Below, piece by piece: positions 1-6,230 of a stretch of DNA of 9,706 bases. The notes below the pieces were generated by a model. That model was not told where the DNA came from. It did not search any database and saw only the letters and a list, made by a program, of their open reading frames with translations. Source of the stretch: an uncultured Candidatus Saccharibacteria bacterium (lineage in GTDB: Bacteria > Patescibacteriota > Saccharimonadia > Saccharimonadales > Saccharimonadaceae); NCBI GenBank assembly GCA_937902525.1, contig CALEKV010000197.1:1-9706 (forward strand), read 5' to 3'. Every line of letters starts with the position of its first letter. Positions within the stretch are counted from its first letter, which is position 1. The position numbers and the translations under genes were made by a program.

Positions 1-46
1 TCCGATCATGTGAGTTATGCGGGTTAAGTTTGCGCCGCTGAGTCAT
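1..46 (-). CDS. 5' end of an unidentified gene leaving the window (partial)
   Basis: On the minus strand an ATG at 46 opens a frame that stays open to the window edge, giving 15 residues that begin MTQRRKLNPH. Upstream there is an SD-like AAAGGAG 12 nt before the ATG (a rather long gap) and a full-consensus promoter at 98-126. Together these make a real gene start more likely than chance. The fragment is basic and hydrophilic, with no signal peptide in what is visible. It lies downstream of the VirB6-like gene on the same strand, so a further secretion-system component is possible. The sequence is too short to name a family. Confidence 0.45.
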   Translation of the reverse strand, partial: MTQRRKLNPHNSHDR

Positions 47-97
47 GTCGTTGCTAAGCTCCTTTGCTTGAATATAAAAACGAATACTGACAAGCAC

Positions 98-126
98 ATT
101 ATACACCCAAAACAACAAAATGTCAA
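98..126 (-). promoter_or_regulatory. Full-consensus sigma-70 promoter for the gene starting at 46
   Basis: Read on the minus strand, 126-121 is TTGACA and 103-98 is TATAAT, separated by exactly 17 nt. Both hexamers match the consensus fully. Transcription would start near 91, giving a leader of about 45 nt that contains an AAAGGAG ribosome-binding site. The promoter lies in the 171-nt gap downstream of the VirB6-like gene, so the next gene can be expressed independently of it. Confidence 0.8.
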
Positions 127-217
127 CAAGCTTGTGTTAAGCGGAATCATTTATGCGTGCGGTCGATAGGTGGAAGCATAATAACTCCTATGTCAGGGTA
201 TAGTGTGGTCGTAAAGC

Positions 218-3046
218 CTATCTTAGCCCTAGCCTCAGCTCAAGCGCATCCCAGTCGTATCCATCGAAGGACGTAACATTAATTCCAAGGTGTCGCTTGA
301 GTGTGTTGACTGATTCTGTAGAAGTGCCTTTACGTATGTCAGGATCCTTTAAGACTTCAACTGCGCTGGCTAGCATACTACGGTAATTAGCGGCATAGGC
401 AGCAGCCTTCTCTATATCAGCCCCTATCATTACATTGCGAGCTTCTGTCCATTCAGCGCTACTGTTTCGTGACTCAAAGAACTTATCAATCGAGCTGGCG
501 TGAGCATCGGACAAGTCATTTGCGGTAAGCCGGCCTTCCAAAATGCGACGTACGACTTGTTGTCTGGTGGTTACTTTGCCGTTGTAATTACCGTTTTGTA
601 TTAGGTCAAAGGCTTTGTCGTTAATGAATGGCAGGGATTTCATCTTTCCGTTCTTTTGGAATGCGGCTAGCGCCGTAGAACGGTAGGCATGGTTGATGCC
701 ACCTGCTCCGGTGCTTTCAATTACATCAAGTATATTACCGGCAGCACCGACCTGGAACACATTTTCAATAGCGGCTTCGCGTGTATATTCATCATTAGCG
801 TCAAAGGTGAGGCTGGTGCCATCGTCACGGACTTTTGGGACGCTTCGGCCCATTGCTAGGTTGAATGTGTCTTGAGAGTTGACTTTGAAGTGCTTCATAA
901 TCTCTTGTCTAGCAGACACAAACTCATTGAATTGCTTGCGCTCTTCGGCTATTGCGGTTGCGTGAATTAGTTCGGCTCCACCAGCACCCCTAATGCGCCC
1001 AATTTCGACACGTAGCTCTGCATTTGTGTTAAGGCGTTCGGTAACATTACTCTTGTGCTGTGCGTCCGCTAGTCTTTTGGCCATTCCTTCAAAGGCAATA
1101 TCTTCCGAATCCAACCTTATAGCATTAGCTTGAGCTAGTGCCATGTTGCGTACATTTGTATCGCGAATATTAGCTAGAGCTCTTTGGATGTTGGGGTTAG
1201 TCGCACCTTCTGCGATCGTATCGGCATGTAGTCTTTCGAGTGAGTCCGCTTCTTTTTTGGAATAAACTTCGGTTTGGTGCCGCCTCAGTTCGTGTGCTAA
1301 GCCCGTAGAGTTCGTACGGCGATACTTATCGTAATCGCCTTTTAGTAGGCTGGTTTCTGACTCATTATCACTCGCCATGTCGCGCGAATAGGTGTACGCG
1401 TTACGGTACGAGTTTAAACGGCGATTGCGCCCTAAGCCGGTGCCGCCATTTTTAGCGCGTGCCTCCGACGCGTTTTCAAAACCTTCTTGTTCTAATTTTT
1501 GGCGCCGCGCCGTGTCATCAAAACGCTGTGCTGTCCAGCGGAACGGATTATATTTGCGGCCGTCTTGGTTTGCTAAAGATTTTTTACGGTGGTGTTCAGC
1601 TTGCCCACTGGTCCAGTTTTTTGCCCTATCAACCAGCCCCTTGTTTTTATTATTGGCAAAGTTAGCTATTGTACCCAGCAACCCTGTACTAAACTTAACA
1701 ATTAACGGTGTAATAGCCAGGGGTATTAGCTGTGTGCCCTTGCCTAGTAGTATTAAGAATATACTATCACCCGACCCGGCAATGATGGCTGCGCCAGCCA
1801 GTACTGCGCCGCCAAACACTAGTGAAAACAATGGGAACATAATGAGCATTGCCACAAAAGTGTCTTTCCATTTATCAAACCACTTTTCGGTTTTTGGTAG
1901 CACAAGGGCTACAAAAGCTAAGGGAGATATAATGACGAACACTATCACCAATGCCTGCCTGGCCATAAGTATAAATAGCGCGGTTATCAGCGCCAGTGCA
2001 ACGCTAATTAGCATACCCATTAGTGTGAACAGCGCCGCCATAAGGCTGCCGCCAGTGGCAACAGAAAAAAGCAACCCGCCCGCCACGATGCCAGCGCCAG
2101 CGGTTGCTCCTAATATGCCGCTAGCCAAGTCTTCCCAGCTAACTTGAACATCAAAGCCATTAAGCGACGTGGCAAATGACATTAAAAACTGATAAACGGA
2201 GTGGCCTAAAAAGTTAGACAAATCAACGCCCAGGGCGCAAATCCAAAATGATACGTTGACTAATATAGCGGCAATCACTAACCGTGGTAGCATTTTTTTG
2301 ATACCGTAGTTGGAAATGCCCAGACTGGTGACTTGTGAATATATCAGCACTAAAAATGCAATGATAAAACAGATATTGGCAATGTTCTTGACGGCTTTCC
2401 AAATATCAAAAATTGGACCGTTTTGAAGCATGGGTTTGACGTCCAAAAACTGCATTAGCACGCCGTAAATACCGTCTATCATGCCAGCGAGCTGGCTGGT
2501 TACTGGGCAGACAATCCAGCCAACACCAGACACCGTACAGGTGCTTGGATTGGCATTTTGCTGGCTTGGCGTGACAGTATTCGCCTGGTCTTGCTGATCA
2601 GGTGTTTGCTGCTGTGTTTGTTGTTGCTGGTTTTGTCCTGGCGGCGGGTTATTGGATAACGTAACTGTGGTTGGGCCAGGTATGTATTGGTAAATTCCTT
2701 GGGGTGTAACGGTAAAGGCGGCGTATGAAGCAGTGGTGGCTGTTGGGGTAGCGTTGTAGATATATTCAGCTTTACCAGTAGCAGTGTCAAGGTATTCGTA
2801 AGCGGTGATATCTTGTGTGGTAGCTAACCCGCGCTGGTCGTTGGGTTTAATAACAACTTGTGTTGTAAAATCCTTACCTTGGTAGCTGAAGCCGTTCCCG
2901 TTTGACAGGCGGTAAGCATCTTCGGCAAGGGCGGGTGTTCCTATCCATAAACATGCCAAAATGGCCACGAGCAAACTGGTGGCAAACATAATTAAATTCC
3001 GCAGCGATACTCTACCGCGCGGGTTCAGTGTAAGCCTATCCCACAT
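218..3046 (-). CDS. VirB6/TrbL-like polytopic membrane protein of a type IV secretion-type system
   Basis: A 942-residue protein. Residues 17-41 form a signal peptide or first membrane helix ending in ALA, followed by an exported region (about 42-200). This has a Gln-rich stretch at 138-163 and two cysteines (C170, C180) in a C-x9-C arrangement, just before a segment reading GMIDGIYGVL. Membrane segments follow at about 220-242, 253-275, 308-330, 336-360, 364-384, 396-424 and 428-452. Residues 470-942 are hydrophilic, highly charged and presumably cytoplasmic. The helical core with a preceding Cys pair matches VirB6/TrbL-like proteins seen next to VirB2-like pilins in Patescibacteria. VirB6 proteins form part of the inner-membrane channel. 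The start at 3046 keeps the basic n-region (R4, R10, R12, R16); a later Met20 start would lose it. No SD is seen. It is divergent from the pilin operon. The exact subfamily is uncertain. Confidence 0.75.
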   Translation of the reverse strand: MWDRLTLNPRGRVSLRNLIMFATSLLVAILACLWIGTPALAEDAYRLSNGNGFSYQGKDFTTQVVIKPNDQRGLATTQDITAYEYLDTATGKAEYIYNATPTATTASYAAFTVTPQGIYQYIPGPTTVTLSNNPPPGQNQQQQTQQQTPDQQDQANTVTPSQQNANPSTCTVSGVGWIVCPVTSQLAGMIDGIYGVLMQFLDVKPMLQNGPIFDIWKAVKNIANICFIIAFLVLIYSQVTSLGISNYGIKKMLPRLVIAAILVNVSFWICALGVDLSNFLGHSVYQFLMSFATSLNGFDVQVSWEDLASGILGATAGAGIVAGGLLFSVATGGSLMAALFTLMGMLISVALALITALFILMARQALVIVFVIISPLAFVALVLPKTEKWFDKWKDTFVAMLIMFPLFSLVFGGAVLAGAAIIAGSGDSIFLILLGKGTQLIPLAITPLIVKFSTGLLGTIANFANNKNKGLVDRAKNWTSGQAEHHRKKSLANQDGRKYNPFRWTAQRFDDTARRQKLEQEGFENASEARAKNGGTGLGRNRRLNSYRNAYTYSRDMASDNESETSLLKGDYDKYRRTNSTGLAHELRRHQTEVYSKKEADSLERLHADTIAEGATNPNIQRALANIRDTNVRNMALAQANAIRLDSEDIAFEGMAKRLADAQHKSNVTERLNTNAELRVEIGRIRGAGGAELIHATAIAEERKQFNEFVSARQEIMKHFKVNSQDTFNLAMGRSVPKVRDDGTSLTFDANDEYTREAAIENVFQVGAAGNILDVIESTGAGGINHAYRSTALAAFQKNGKMKSLPFINDKAFDLIQNGNYNGKVTTRQQVVRRILEGRLTANDLSDAHASSIDKFFESRNSSAEWTEARNVMIGADIEKAAAYAANYRSMLASAVEVLKDPDIRKGTSTESVNTLKRHLGINVTSFDGYDWDALELRLGLR

Positions 3047-3057
3047 ATCGTATTAAT

Positions 3058-3084
3058 GGTATAACGTTAGGGGCAAAAAGTCAA
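3058..3084 (-). promoter_or_regulatory. Candidate promoter for the VirB6-like gene, near-leaderless
   Basis: On the minus strand, 3084-3079 is TTGACT and 3063-3058 is TATACC, 15 nt apart, which is shorter than the usual 17. The -10 ends 11 nt before the ATG at 3046 and no SD lies between them. A predicted start site near 3051 would leave a leader of only a few nucleotides. An 8-nt palindrome, TAACGTTA, lies at 3062-3069 between the two boxes. Confidence 0.45.
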
Positions 3085-3137
3085 GGGTTGTGTATCTGTT
3101 TGATGCGTTAAAAAACTTGTGTAAAAACCAAAAGTAG

Positions 3138-3143
3138 TATACG
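3138..3143 (+). promoter_or_regulatory. Candidate -10 element of the pilin operon, near-leaderless
   Basis: TATACG at 3138-3143 lies 13 nt before the ATG at 3157. A weak -35-like TTGTGT sits at 3117-3122 with a 15-nt spacer. No SD sequence is present between 3144 and 3156. It is divergent from the VirB6-like promoter, so the 110-nt gap 3047-3156 serves both directions. Confidence 0.4.
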
Positions 3144-3156
3144 ATTGCAAGTAGCT

Positions 3157-3546
3157 ATGCAAAAAATAAAACAAATCGGCATGGTGCCAGTGGCTATTAT
3201 GGCTTTTGTGGCAATAATTGGCGCCGGTGGCTTACTATATGCACCAAGCGCATTAGCGGCGGATACTTTGCAATGTGCTTTTCTACCCCAATCTATTTGT
3301 GGTAACACGGGCGAAACAGGCATCATAAGCTTTTTGGAGTGGGTGTTAAATATTATGATTGCCGTCGTGGGCGTGGCGGCCGTTGGCGGTACGGTGTGGG
3401 CTGGTATACTGTATCTTTCAGCGGGTGATAATTCGTCACAAGTTCAACAGGCTAAAACGATTATTACTGGCGTGGCTATTGGCTTGCTTATCTTCGGAAT
3501 AATGTATTTAGCAATTAATTGGCTAGTGCCAGGAGGGGTCTTGTAA
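3157..3546 (+). CDS. VirB2/TrbC-like pilin, first of the tandem array
   Basis: A 129-residue protein. The n-region is basic (MQKIKQ), followed by a hydrophobic stretch and an ALA cleavage site near residue 34. A short exported segment contains C40 and C48. Two membrane helices (about 60-82 and 100-122) flank a short polar loop with the family motif GD-x3-V-x2-AK. This is the architecture of VirB2/TrbC or T4SS_pilin subunits, which are cleaved, inserted in the membrane with the loop inside, and assembled into a pilus. I chose the ATG at 3157 over an in-frame TTG at 3145 because the TTG would lie one base beyond the -10-like box. The gene ends in TAATG, so its stop overlaps the next start by one base. 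It is probably a minor or specialised subunit, as it differs most from the C-terminal paralogues. Confidence 0.8.
   Translation: MQKIKQIGMVPVAIMAFVAIIGAGGLLYAPSALAADTLQCAFLPQSICGNTGETGIISFLEWVLNIMIAVVGVAAVGGTVWAGILYLSAGDNSSQVQQAKTIITGVAIGLLIFGIMYLAINWLVPGGVL
3531..3538 (+). promoter_or_regulatory. Strong SD that fixes the start of the second pilin gene
   Basis: AGGAGGGG at 3531-3538 ends 7 nt before the ATG at 3546. It lies inside the last codons of the preceding gene. This supports 3546 rather than a TTG at 3519 as the start. Confidence 0.8.
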
Positions 3547-3962
3547 TGTTGCGCGTTAAGTTGGCGGTATTTTTAAGCTTGTTTTTTATAGCTGTACCGG
3601 CAGTAACGGCCGTAGCTACACCACAACCCGTATATGCCTGTGACGGTGATTCCCTGTTTTTGATTCCGGCGTGGTATCAGGGGCTTCAAGAAAATTGTGG
3701 TTCAGTCACGATTGGTAGTAACGAAGGCGATTTACAGGATTTTATTATTAAAGTTGCCTTAAATATCGTCAGGGCGGCTTCGGTGATTGCCGGCTACGCA
3801 GCTGTGTTCTTTATTATTAAGGGCGGCTACTTATATATTCTGGCGCGTGGCGACACCGGGCGGGTTGGCGCGGCTAAGCAAACGCTCACTAACGCGATTA
3901 TTGGCTTGATTGTGTGTATGTTAGCGGCGGCGATAGTCACCGCGATTGCGAGTGTAATTTAG
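3546..3962 (+). CDS. VirB2/TrbC-like pilin, second of the array
   Basis: A 138-residue protein starting at the ATG that overlaps the previous stop (TAATG), with AGGAGGGG 7 nt upstream. Residues 1-31 are a signal peptide (MLRVK followed by a hydrophobic core, cleavage probable at VYA before C32). The exported part is longer than in its paralogues and holds C32 and C51. Membrane helices lie at about 69-91 and 108-135. The loop between them reads ARGD followed by RVGAAK, matching the family GD-x3-V-x2-AK motif. A third Cys (C114) is within the second helix. Overlapping start and stop codons imply translational coupling. If C32 were lipidated this would be a lipoprotein, but VYAC is a poor lipobox, so ordinary signal peptidase cleavage is more likely. 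Confidence 0.78.
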   Translation: MLRVKLAVFLSLFFIAVPAVTAVATPQPVYACDGDSLFLIPAWYQGLQENCGSVTIGSNEGDLQDFIIKVALNIVRAASVIAGYAAVFFIIKGGYLYILARGDTGRVGAAKQTLTNAIIGLIVCMLAAAIVTAIASVI

Positions 3963-3964
3963 TT

Positions 3965-4258
3965 ATGCAACAATTCATGGTTAAACTAGTTGCAGGGATT
4001 GTCAATATAGACCTCCCCGGTCCAAAGTCAGATACTGGCCTGCTAGATAGTATTTTAGGTGCGGTGTATTTTTGGGCGGGCATTATTGCGGTGGGCATGG
4101 TTATTTTTGGCGGCTTTATGTACGTGGTGTCTAATGGCGACGCTGGCCGAGTGAAAAAGGCTAAAGACACAATGCTGTACGCCGTAATCGGCATAGTTGT
4201 AGTTTTAATTGCTTTTGCAATCACTAAGTTTGTGATTGGGGGTGTTAATGGCAGCTAA
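3965..4258 (+). CDS. Short VirB2-like pilin paralogue lacking a signal peptide
   Basis: A 97-residue protein. The ATG at 3965 is two bases after the previous stop and has no clear SD, so it is probably translated by coupling. Unlike its neighbours it has no cleavable signal peptide. A short polar or amphipathic N-terminus (to about residue 25) leads into helix 1 (about 29-52), the loop motif SNGD followed by RVKKAK, and helix 2 (about 68-92). The domain is otherwise the VirB2/TrbC two-helix unit. It has no cysteine. It may be inserted without processing and act as a membrane-retained partner rather than a polymerised pilin; that is inference. The stop lies 11 nt inside the next gene. Confidence 0.75.
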   Translation: MQQFMVKLVAGIVNIDLPGPKSDTGLLDSILGAVYFWAGIIAVGMVIFGGFMYVVSNGDAGRVKKAKDTMLYAVIGIVVVLIAFAITKFVIGGVNGS

Positions 4259-4622
4259 AGTTTGGGCTGTGGCTGGGTGTTTTGTGGCGTTGGCGCTTGC
4301 TTTCGTCGCTATTGCAACCCCTGTCCCAATAGCCAGTGCTTACGAGCTGTTCCCTAGCGGAGCCAGTGAATTTAACGATGACTCACTGACCATCGGTGCC
4401 GGTAATTCTGCGGCAAAAAATATCATCAATATGGCCTTAGTAGTGCTTGGCGGCGTAGCGTTGATTATGGTGGTAGTTGGCGGTATTCGTATTAGTGCGG
4501 CCCATGGTGACCCTTCCCAAGTTAAGGCGGGGCGAGAAACGGTTCTATATTCGTTAGTCGGGTTGATCGTCGCAATGTCGGCGTATGCGATAATTAATTT
4601 TGTAGTTAGCTTTAATTGGTAA
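4248..4622 (+). CDS. VirB2/TrbC-like pilin, fourth of the array
   Basis: A 124-residue protein. The ATG at 4248 overlaps the preceding gene by 11 nt and has a G-rich SD-like stretch (GGGGGTG) just upstream. A signal peptide spans about 1-31 (cleavage near IASA before Y32). A short exported segment without cysteine follows, then helix 1 (about 58-83) and helix 2 (about 99-122). The loop motif is AHGD followed by QVKAGR, so the usual AK of the family is GR here. It is two-helix VirB2-like by size and layout. The role is presumably as a pilus or channel subunit co-expressed with its neighbours. An in-frame TTG upstream (4236) is less convincing. Confidence 0.76.
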   Translation: MAAKVWAVAGCFVALALAFVAIATPVPIASAYELFPSGASEFNDDSLTIGAGNSAAKNIINMALVVLGGVALIMVVVGGIRISAAHGDPSQVKAGRETVLYSLVGLIVAMSAYAIINFVVSFNW

Positions 4623-4626
4623 CACT

Positions 4627-4633
4627 AAGGAGG
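4627..4633 (+). promoter_or_regulatory. SD that favours a GTG start for the fifth pilin gene
   Basis: AAGGAGG at 4627-4633 ends only 2 nt before the ATG at 4636 but 8 nt before the in-frame GTG at 4642. Normal SD spacing therefore favours GTG 4642 as the start. Confidence 0.7.
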
Positions 4634-4641
4634 ATATGTAC

Positions 4642-5031
4642 GTGAATAAAATAAAAACCCTAATATTGACAGCCAGTGTGTTGGTATTACCGCTGCTATT
4701 TGCGGCGTCGGTCACCACCTTGCCATCACTGGCGGCAACGTGTACTGGTAAGGATTGTGTCACTGCTGGTGTTGGTAGCGTTGGCGATACCGGCGCGGGC
4801 ACTGACTTGCAGGCTATTATAAAGAAGATCGTCAATGTGTTATTGTTTGTGATTGGTGCTGTATCGGTCATTATGATAGTGGTTGGTGCCATTAAATACG
4901 TTACCGCTAACGGTGATACCAGTGCCCTTACAAGCGCTAAAAATACCATACTTTATGCTGTGATTGGACTGCTTGTTGCGTTAATGGCGTATGCAATTGT
5001 AAACTTTGTCGTGGTTCAGTTTGTGCAATAA
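4642..5031 (+). CDS. VirB2/TrbC-like pilin, fifth of the array (GTG start)
   Basis: A 129-residue protein from GTG 4642 (131 if ATG 4636 were used; SD spacing favours GTG). The signal peptide runs to about residue 31 or 32 (SLAA). The exported segment has C34 and C39 (CTGKDC) and is rich in Gly and Thr. Helix 1 (about 64-86) contains NVLLFVIGAVSVIMIV, helix 2 is about 102-127, and the loop has ANGD followed by ALTSAK. Together with the sixth and seventh copies it forms the most similar subgroup, sharing the NVLLF and AKNTI(L/M)YA segments. It lies 19 nt after the fourth gene. No terminator follows, so some transcripts may read into the sixth gene. Confidence 0.8.
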   Translation: MNKIKTLILTASVLVLPLLFAASVTTLPSLAATCTGKDCVTAGVGSVGDTGAGTDLQAIIKKIVNVLLFVIGAVSVIMIVVGAIKYVTANGDTSALTSAKNTILYAVIGLLVALMAYAIVNFVVVQFVQ

Positions 5032-5035
5032 GCTG

Positions 5036-5064
5036 TTAACAAAATGTTCCGTATCTGATATAAA
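5036..5064 (+). promoter_or_regulatory. Internal extended -10 promoter ahead of the sixth pilin
   Basis: TTAACA at 5036-5041, a 17-nt spacer and TATAAA at 5059-5064, preceded directly by TGA (5056-5058) as an extended -10 element. The -35 is part of the palindrome TGTTAACA (5034-5041). Transcription would start near 5071, leaving a leader of about 35 nt with a GGAAAGGA SD at 5091-5098. Confidence 0.7.
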
Positions 5065-5105
5065 TAAAAGTAAGCACTTAATCGATCCTAGGAAAGGAAT
5101 ATCCA

Positions 5106-5525
5106 ATGAAACTAACAATTAGCAAACGGCTGCTATCTATCTTGGCGGTACCAGTTTTTGCACTAAGCGTAGCAAGTGTCGCCATGCCGGCAAGCGCTGC
5201 AAACATGTCGTTACGCGAAGGTGCGAATAGCGCTAAGGGCGACGACCAAGCGCCGTGTTTGTTCGGTAACGAACCTGGCTGTGAAGGTCAGACGCCACTG
5301 TTTAAGACTATTACTAACGTACTACTCTTTATTATCGGTGCCATATCGGTGATTATGCTGGTGATTGGCGGTATCCGCTATACCACATCTGCCGGTGACA
5401 CCAATGCGGTCACGGGCGCAAAAAATACAATCATGTATGCAATTATTGGCATTATCGTTGCCTTACTTGCCTTTGCAGTTGTAAACTTTGTGCTCAACGC
5501 CTTTTTGCCGGCGCCAGGCGCGTAA
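5106..5525 (+). CDS. VirB2/TrbC-like pilin, probable major subunit
   Basis: A 139-residue protein. The ATG at 5106 follows GGAAAGGA with good spacing. The signal peptide spans 1-31 (MKLTISKRLL start, PASA cleavage site). The exported segment carries C51 and C59. Helix 1 (about 70-93) and helix 2 (about 108-133) flank the loop SAGD followed by AVTGAK. The chain ends in a short Pro/Ala/Gly tail. This copy alone in the array has a separate strong promoter, a good SD and terminators immediately after it, the pattern expected of the most abundant subunit. Its early mature region (GANSAKGDDQ) closely resembles that of the minus-strand pilin at 8443-8874 (GASAARGNDQ), so the two are probably the closest paralogues. 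The polymerised function is inferred from the family. Confidence 0.82.
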   Translation: MKLTISKRLLSILAVPVFALSVASVAMPASAANMSLREGANSAKGDDQAPCLFGNEPGCEGQTPLFKTITNVLLFIIGAISVIMLVIGGIRYTTSAGDTNAVTGAKNTIMYAIIGIIVALLAFAVVNFVLNAFLPAPGA

Positions 5526-5546
5526 GCGCTTGACTAAGCTTTTTAT

Positions 5547-5578
5547 AAAAGTAGCCTCCTGTCCAGGGGGTTATTTTT
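5547..5578 (+). terminator. Terminator after the sixth pilin
   Basis: A 14-bp stem (5547-5560 with 5565-5578, including three G-T wobbles) has a GTCC loop. Its 3' arm ends in TTATTTTT and AT-rich sequence follows. It starts 22 nt after the stop codon. Confidence 0.65.
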
Positions 5579-5590
5579 ATATGAATTCAC

Positions 5591-5631
5591 AATTAAAAAA
5601 CCGCGACGTTGGTGGTCACGGTTTTTTAATT
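5591..5631. terminator. Bidirectional terminator between the pilin operon and hsp20
   Basis: A perfect 13-bp stem (AATTAAAAAACCG with CGGTTTTTTAATT) is extended by a C-A mismatch and a 3-bp GAC/GTC pairing, with a 7-nt loop. It has A-tracts on one side and T-tracts on the other, and lies between convergent genes. The hsp20 stop is 15 nt away, so it can end transcription in both directions. Confidence 0.85.
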
Positions 5632-5645
5632 TATCAAACTTTGTT

Positions 5646-6128
5646 TTATTGAATGGTGATTTTTTTAGCTTGTTCTTGCTTGACCTTTTGGAAGCTGATC
5701 GTCAGGACACCATCTTTCAGGACCGCGCCGACCTCGTCTTCCTTGACAGGTACTGGCAGTGCTAAGGTGCGACTAAATTCACCCCAGTAGCATTCCTGAA
5801 TATGCCAATTGGTGGCATCTTGTTCGTCGCTACTACTCATGGTGCCGCTAATGGTCAAAATGCCATCGCTAATACTGACATCTAATTCATCTTTATTGAC
5901 GCCTGCGGTGCGGGCTTTGACAACTAACTGTTCGTCGGTTTCGTATACGTCTACTGCTAATTGACCGGGGAAATCGTCTTCGGTTTCACTCCAACTTTGG
6001 TCATTATTGGTAGTCGCTGAATTTTGCGCTTGTTGCGACTCATCGACGGGTGCGGAGCTGTCATCATTCAGGAATGCGGCAGCCAATTCGTCTTCGATCA
6101 ATAGATCGTCATTTTGTTTGCGGGCCAT
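5646..6128 (-). CDS. Hsp20 / alpha-crystallin-type small heat-shock protein
   Basis: A 160-residue ATP-independent holdase chaperone, presumed cytoplasmic. Residues 1-52 are an acidic, disordered-looking N-terminal arm rich in Asp, Glu, Gln and Ser. Residues 54-151 form the alpha-crystallin domain, including VDVYETDEQLVVKA and the family signature GVLTISF (140-146). The chain ends with ITIQ, the I-x-I motif used to dock on neighbouring subunits. The size is typical. The true start is the ATG at 6128: GGAGG ends 5 nt upstream, so the in-frame GTG at 6140, which overlaps that SD, is not the start. It is single-gene, divergent from comF and convergent with the pilin operon. No CIRCE-type repeat is visible upstream. 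Confidence 0.92.
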   Translation of the reverse strand: MARKQNDDLLIEDELAAAFLNDDSSAPVDESQQAQNSATTNNDQSWSETEDDFPGQLAVDVYETDEQLVVKARTAGVNKDELDVSISDGILTISGTMSSSDEQDATNWHIQECYWGEFSRTLALPVPVKEDEVGAVLKDGVLTISFQKVKQEQAKKITIQ

Positions 6129-6133
6129 GATAT

Positions 6134-6138
6134 CCTCC
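6134..6138 (-). promoter_or_regulatory. SD of hsp20 that fixes its start
   Basis: Minus-strand GGAGG ends 5 nt before the ATG at 6128. It overlaps the longer GTG-initiated reading and so rules that start out. Confidence 0.75.
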
Positions 6139-6169
6139 ACTTTTTCTAGGCTCTATTGCTAATGGTTAC

Positions 6170-6199
6170 AGTATAGCGTATGACATAAGGTATAATCAA
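6170..6199 (-). promoter_or_regulatory. hsp20 promoter
   Basis: On the minus strand, TTGATT (6199-6194), an 18-nt spacer and TATACT (6175-6170). Transcription would start near 6163, with a leader of about 35 nt containing GGAGG. Its -35 overlaps the -10 of the divergent comF promoter (6191-6196). Confidence 0.6.
6191..6196 (+). promoter_or_regulatory. -10 element of the comF promoter
   Basis: A perfect TATAAT lies at 6191-6196; no good -35 is visible. Start of transcription is expected near 6203, before AAGGAAA (6211-6217). The hexamer shares bases with the hsp20 -35 on the other strand. Confidence 0.55.
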
Positions 6200-6230
6200 C
6201 ATATCAAACCAAGGAAACGTAAAAAATACA

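Noticed and set aside
1392..2147. A 251-codon open frame on the plus strand inside the VirB6-like gene
   Set aside because: It lies fully antisense to a coherent 942-residue membrane protein and its translation has no recognisable domain or RBS; it is a shadow frame.
4554..4949. Open frame antisense to the fifth pilin
   Set aside because: Its sequence mirrors the pilin helices in another frame, with no promoter, SD or domain of its own.
6129..6140. Longer hsp20 start at GTG 6140
   Set aside because: The GTG overlaps the SD that serves the ATG at 6128, and the four extra residues add nothing conserved.
5639..6230. CIRCE or similar heat-shock operator at hsp20
   Set aside because: No TTAGCACTC-N9-GAGTGCTAA type repeat is present around the hsp20 promoter.
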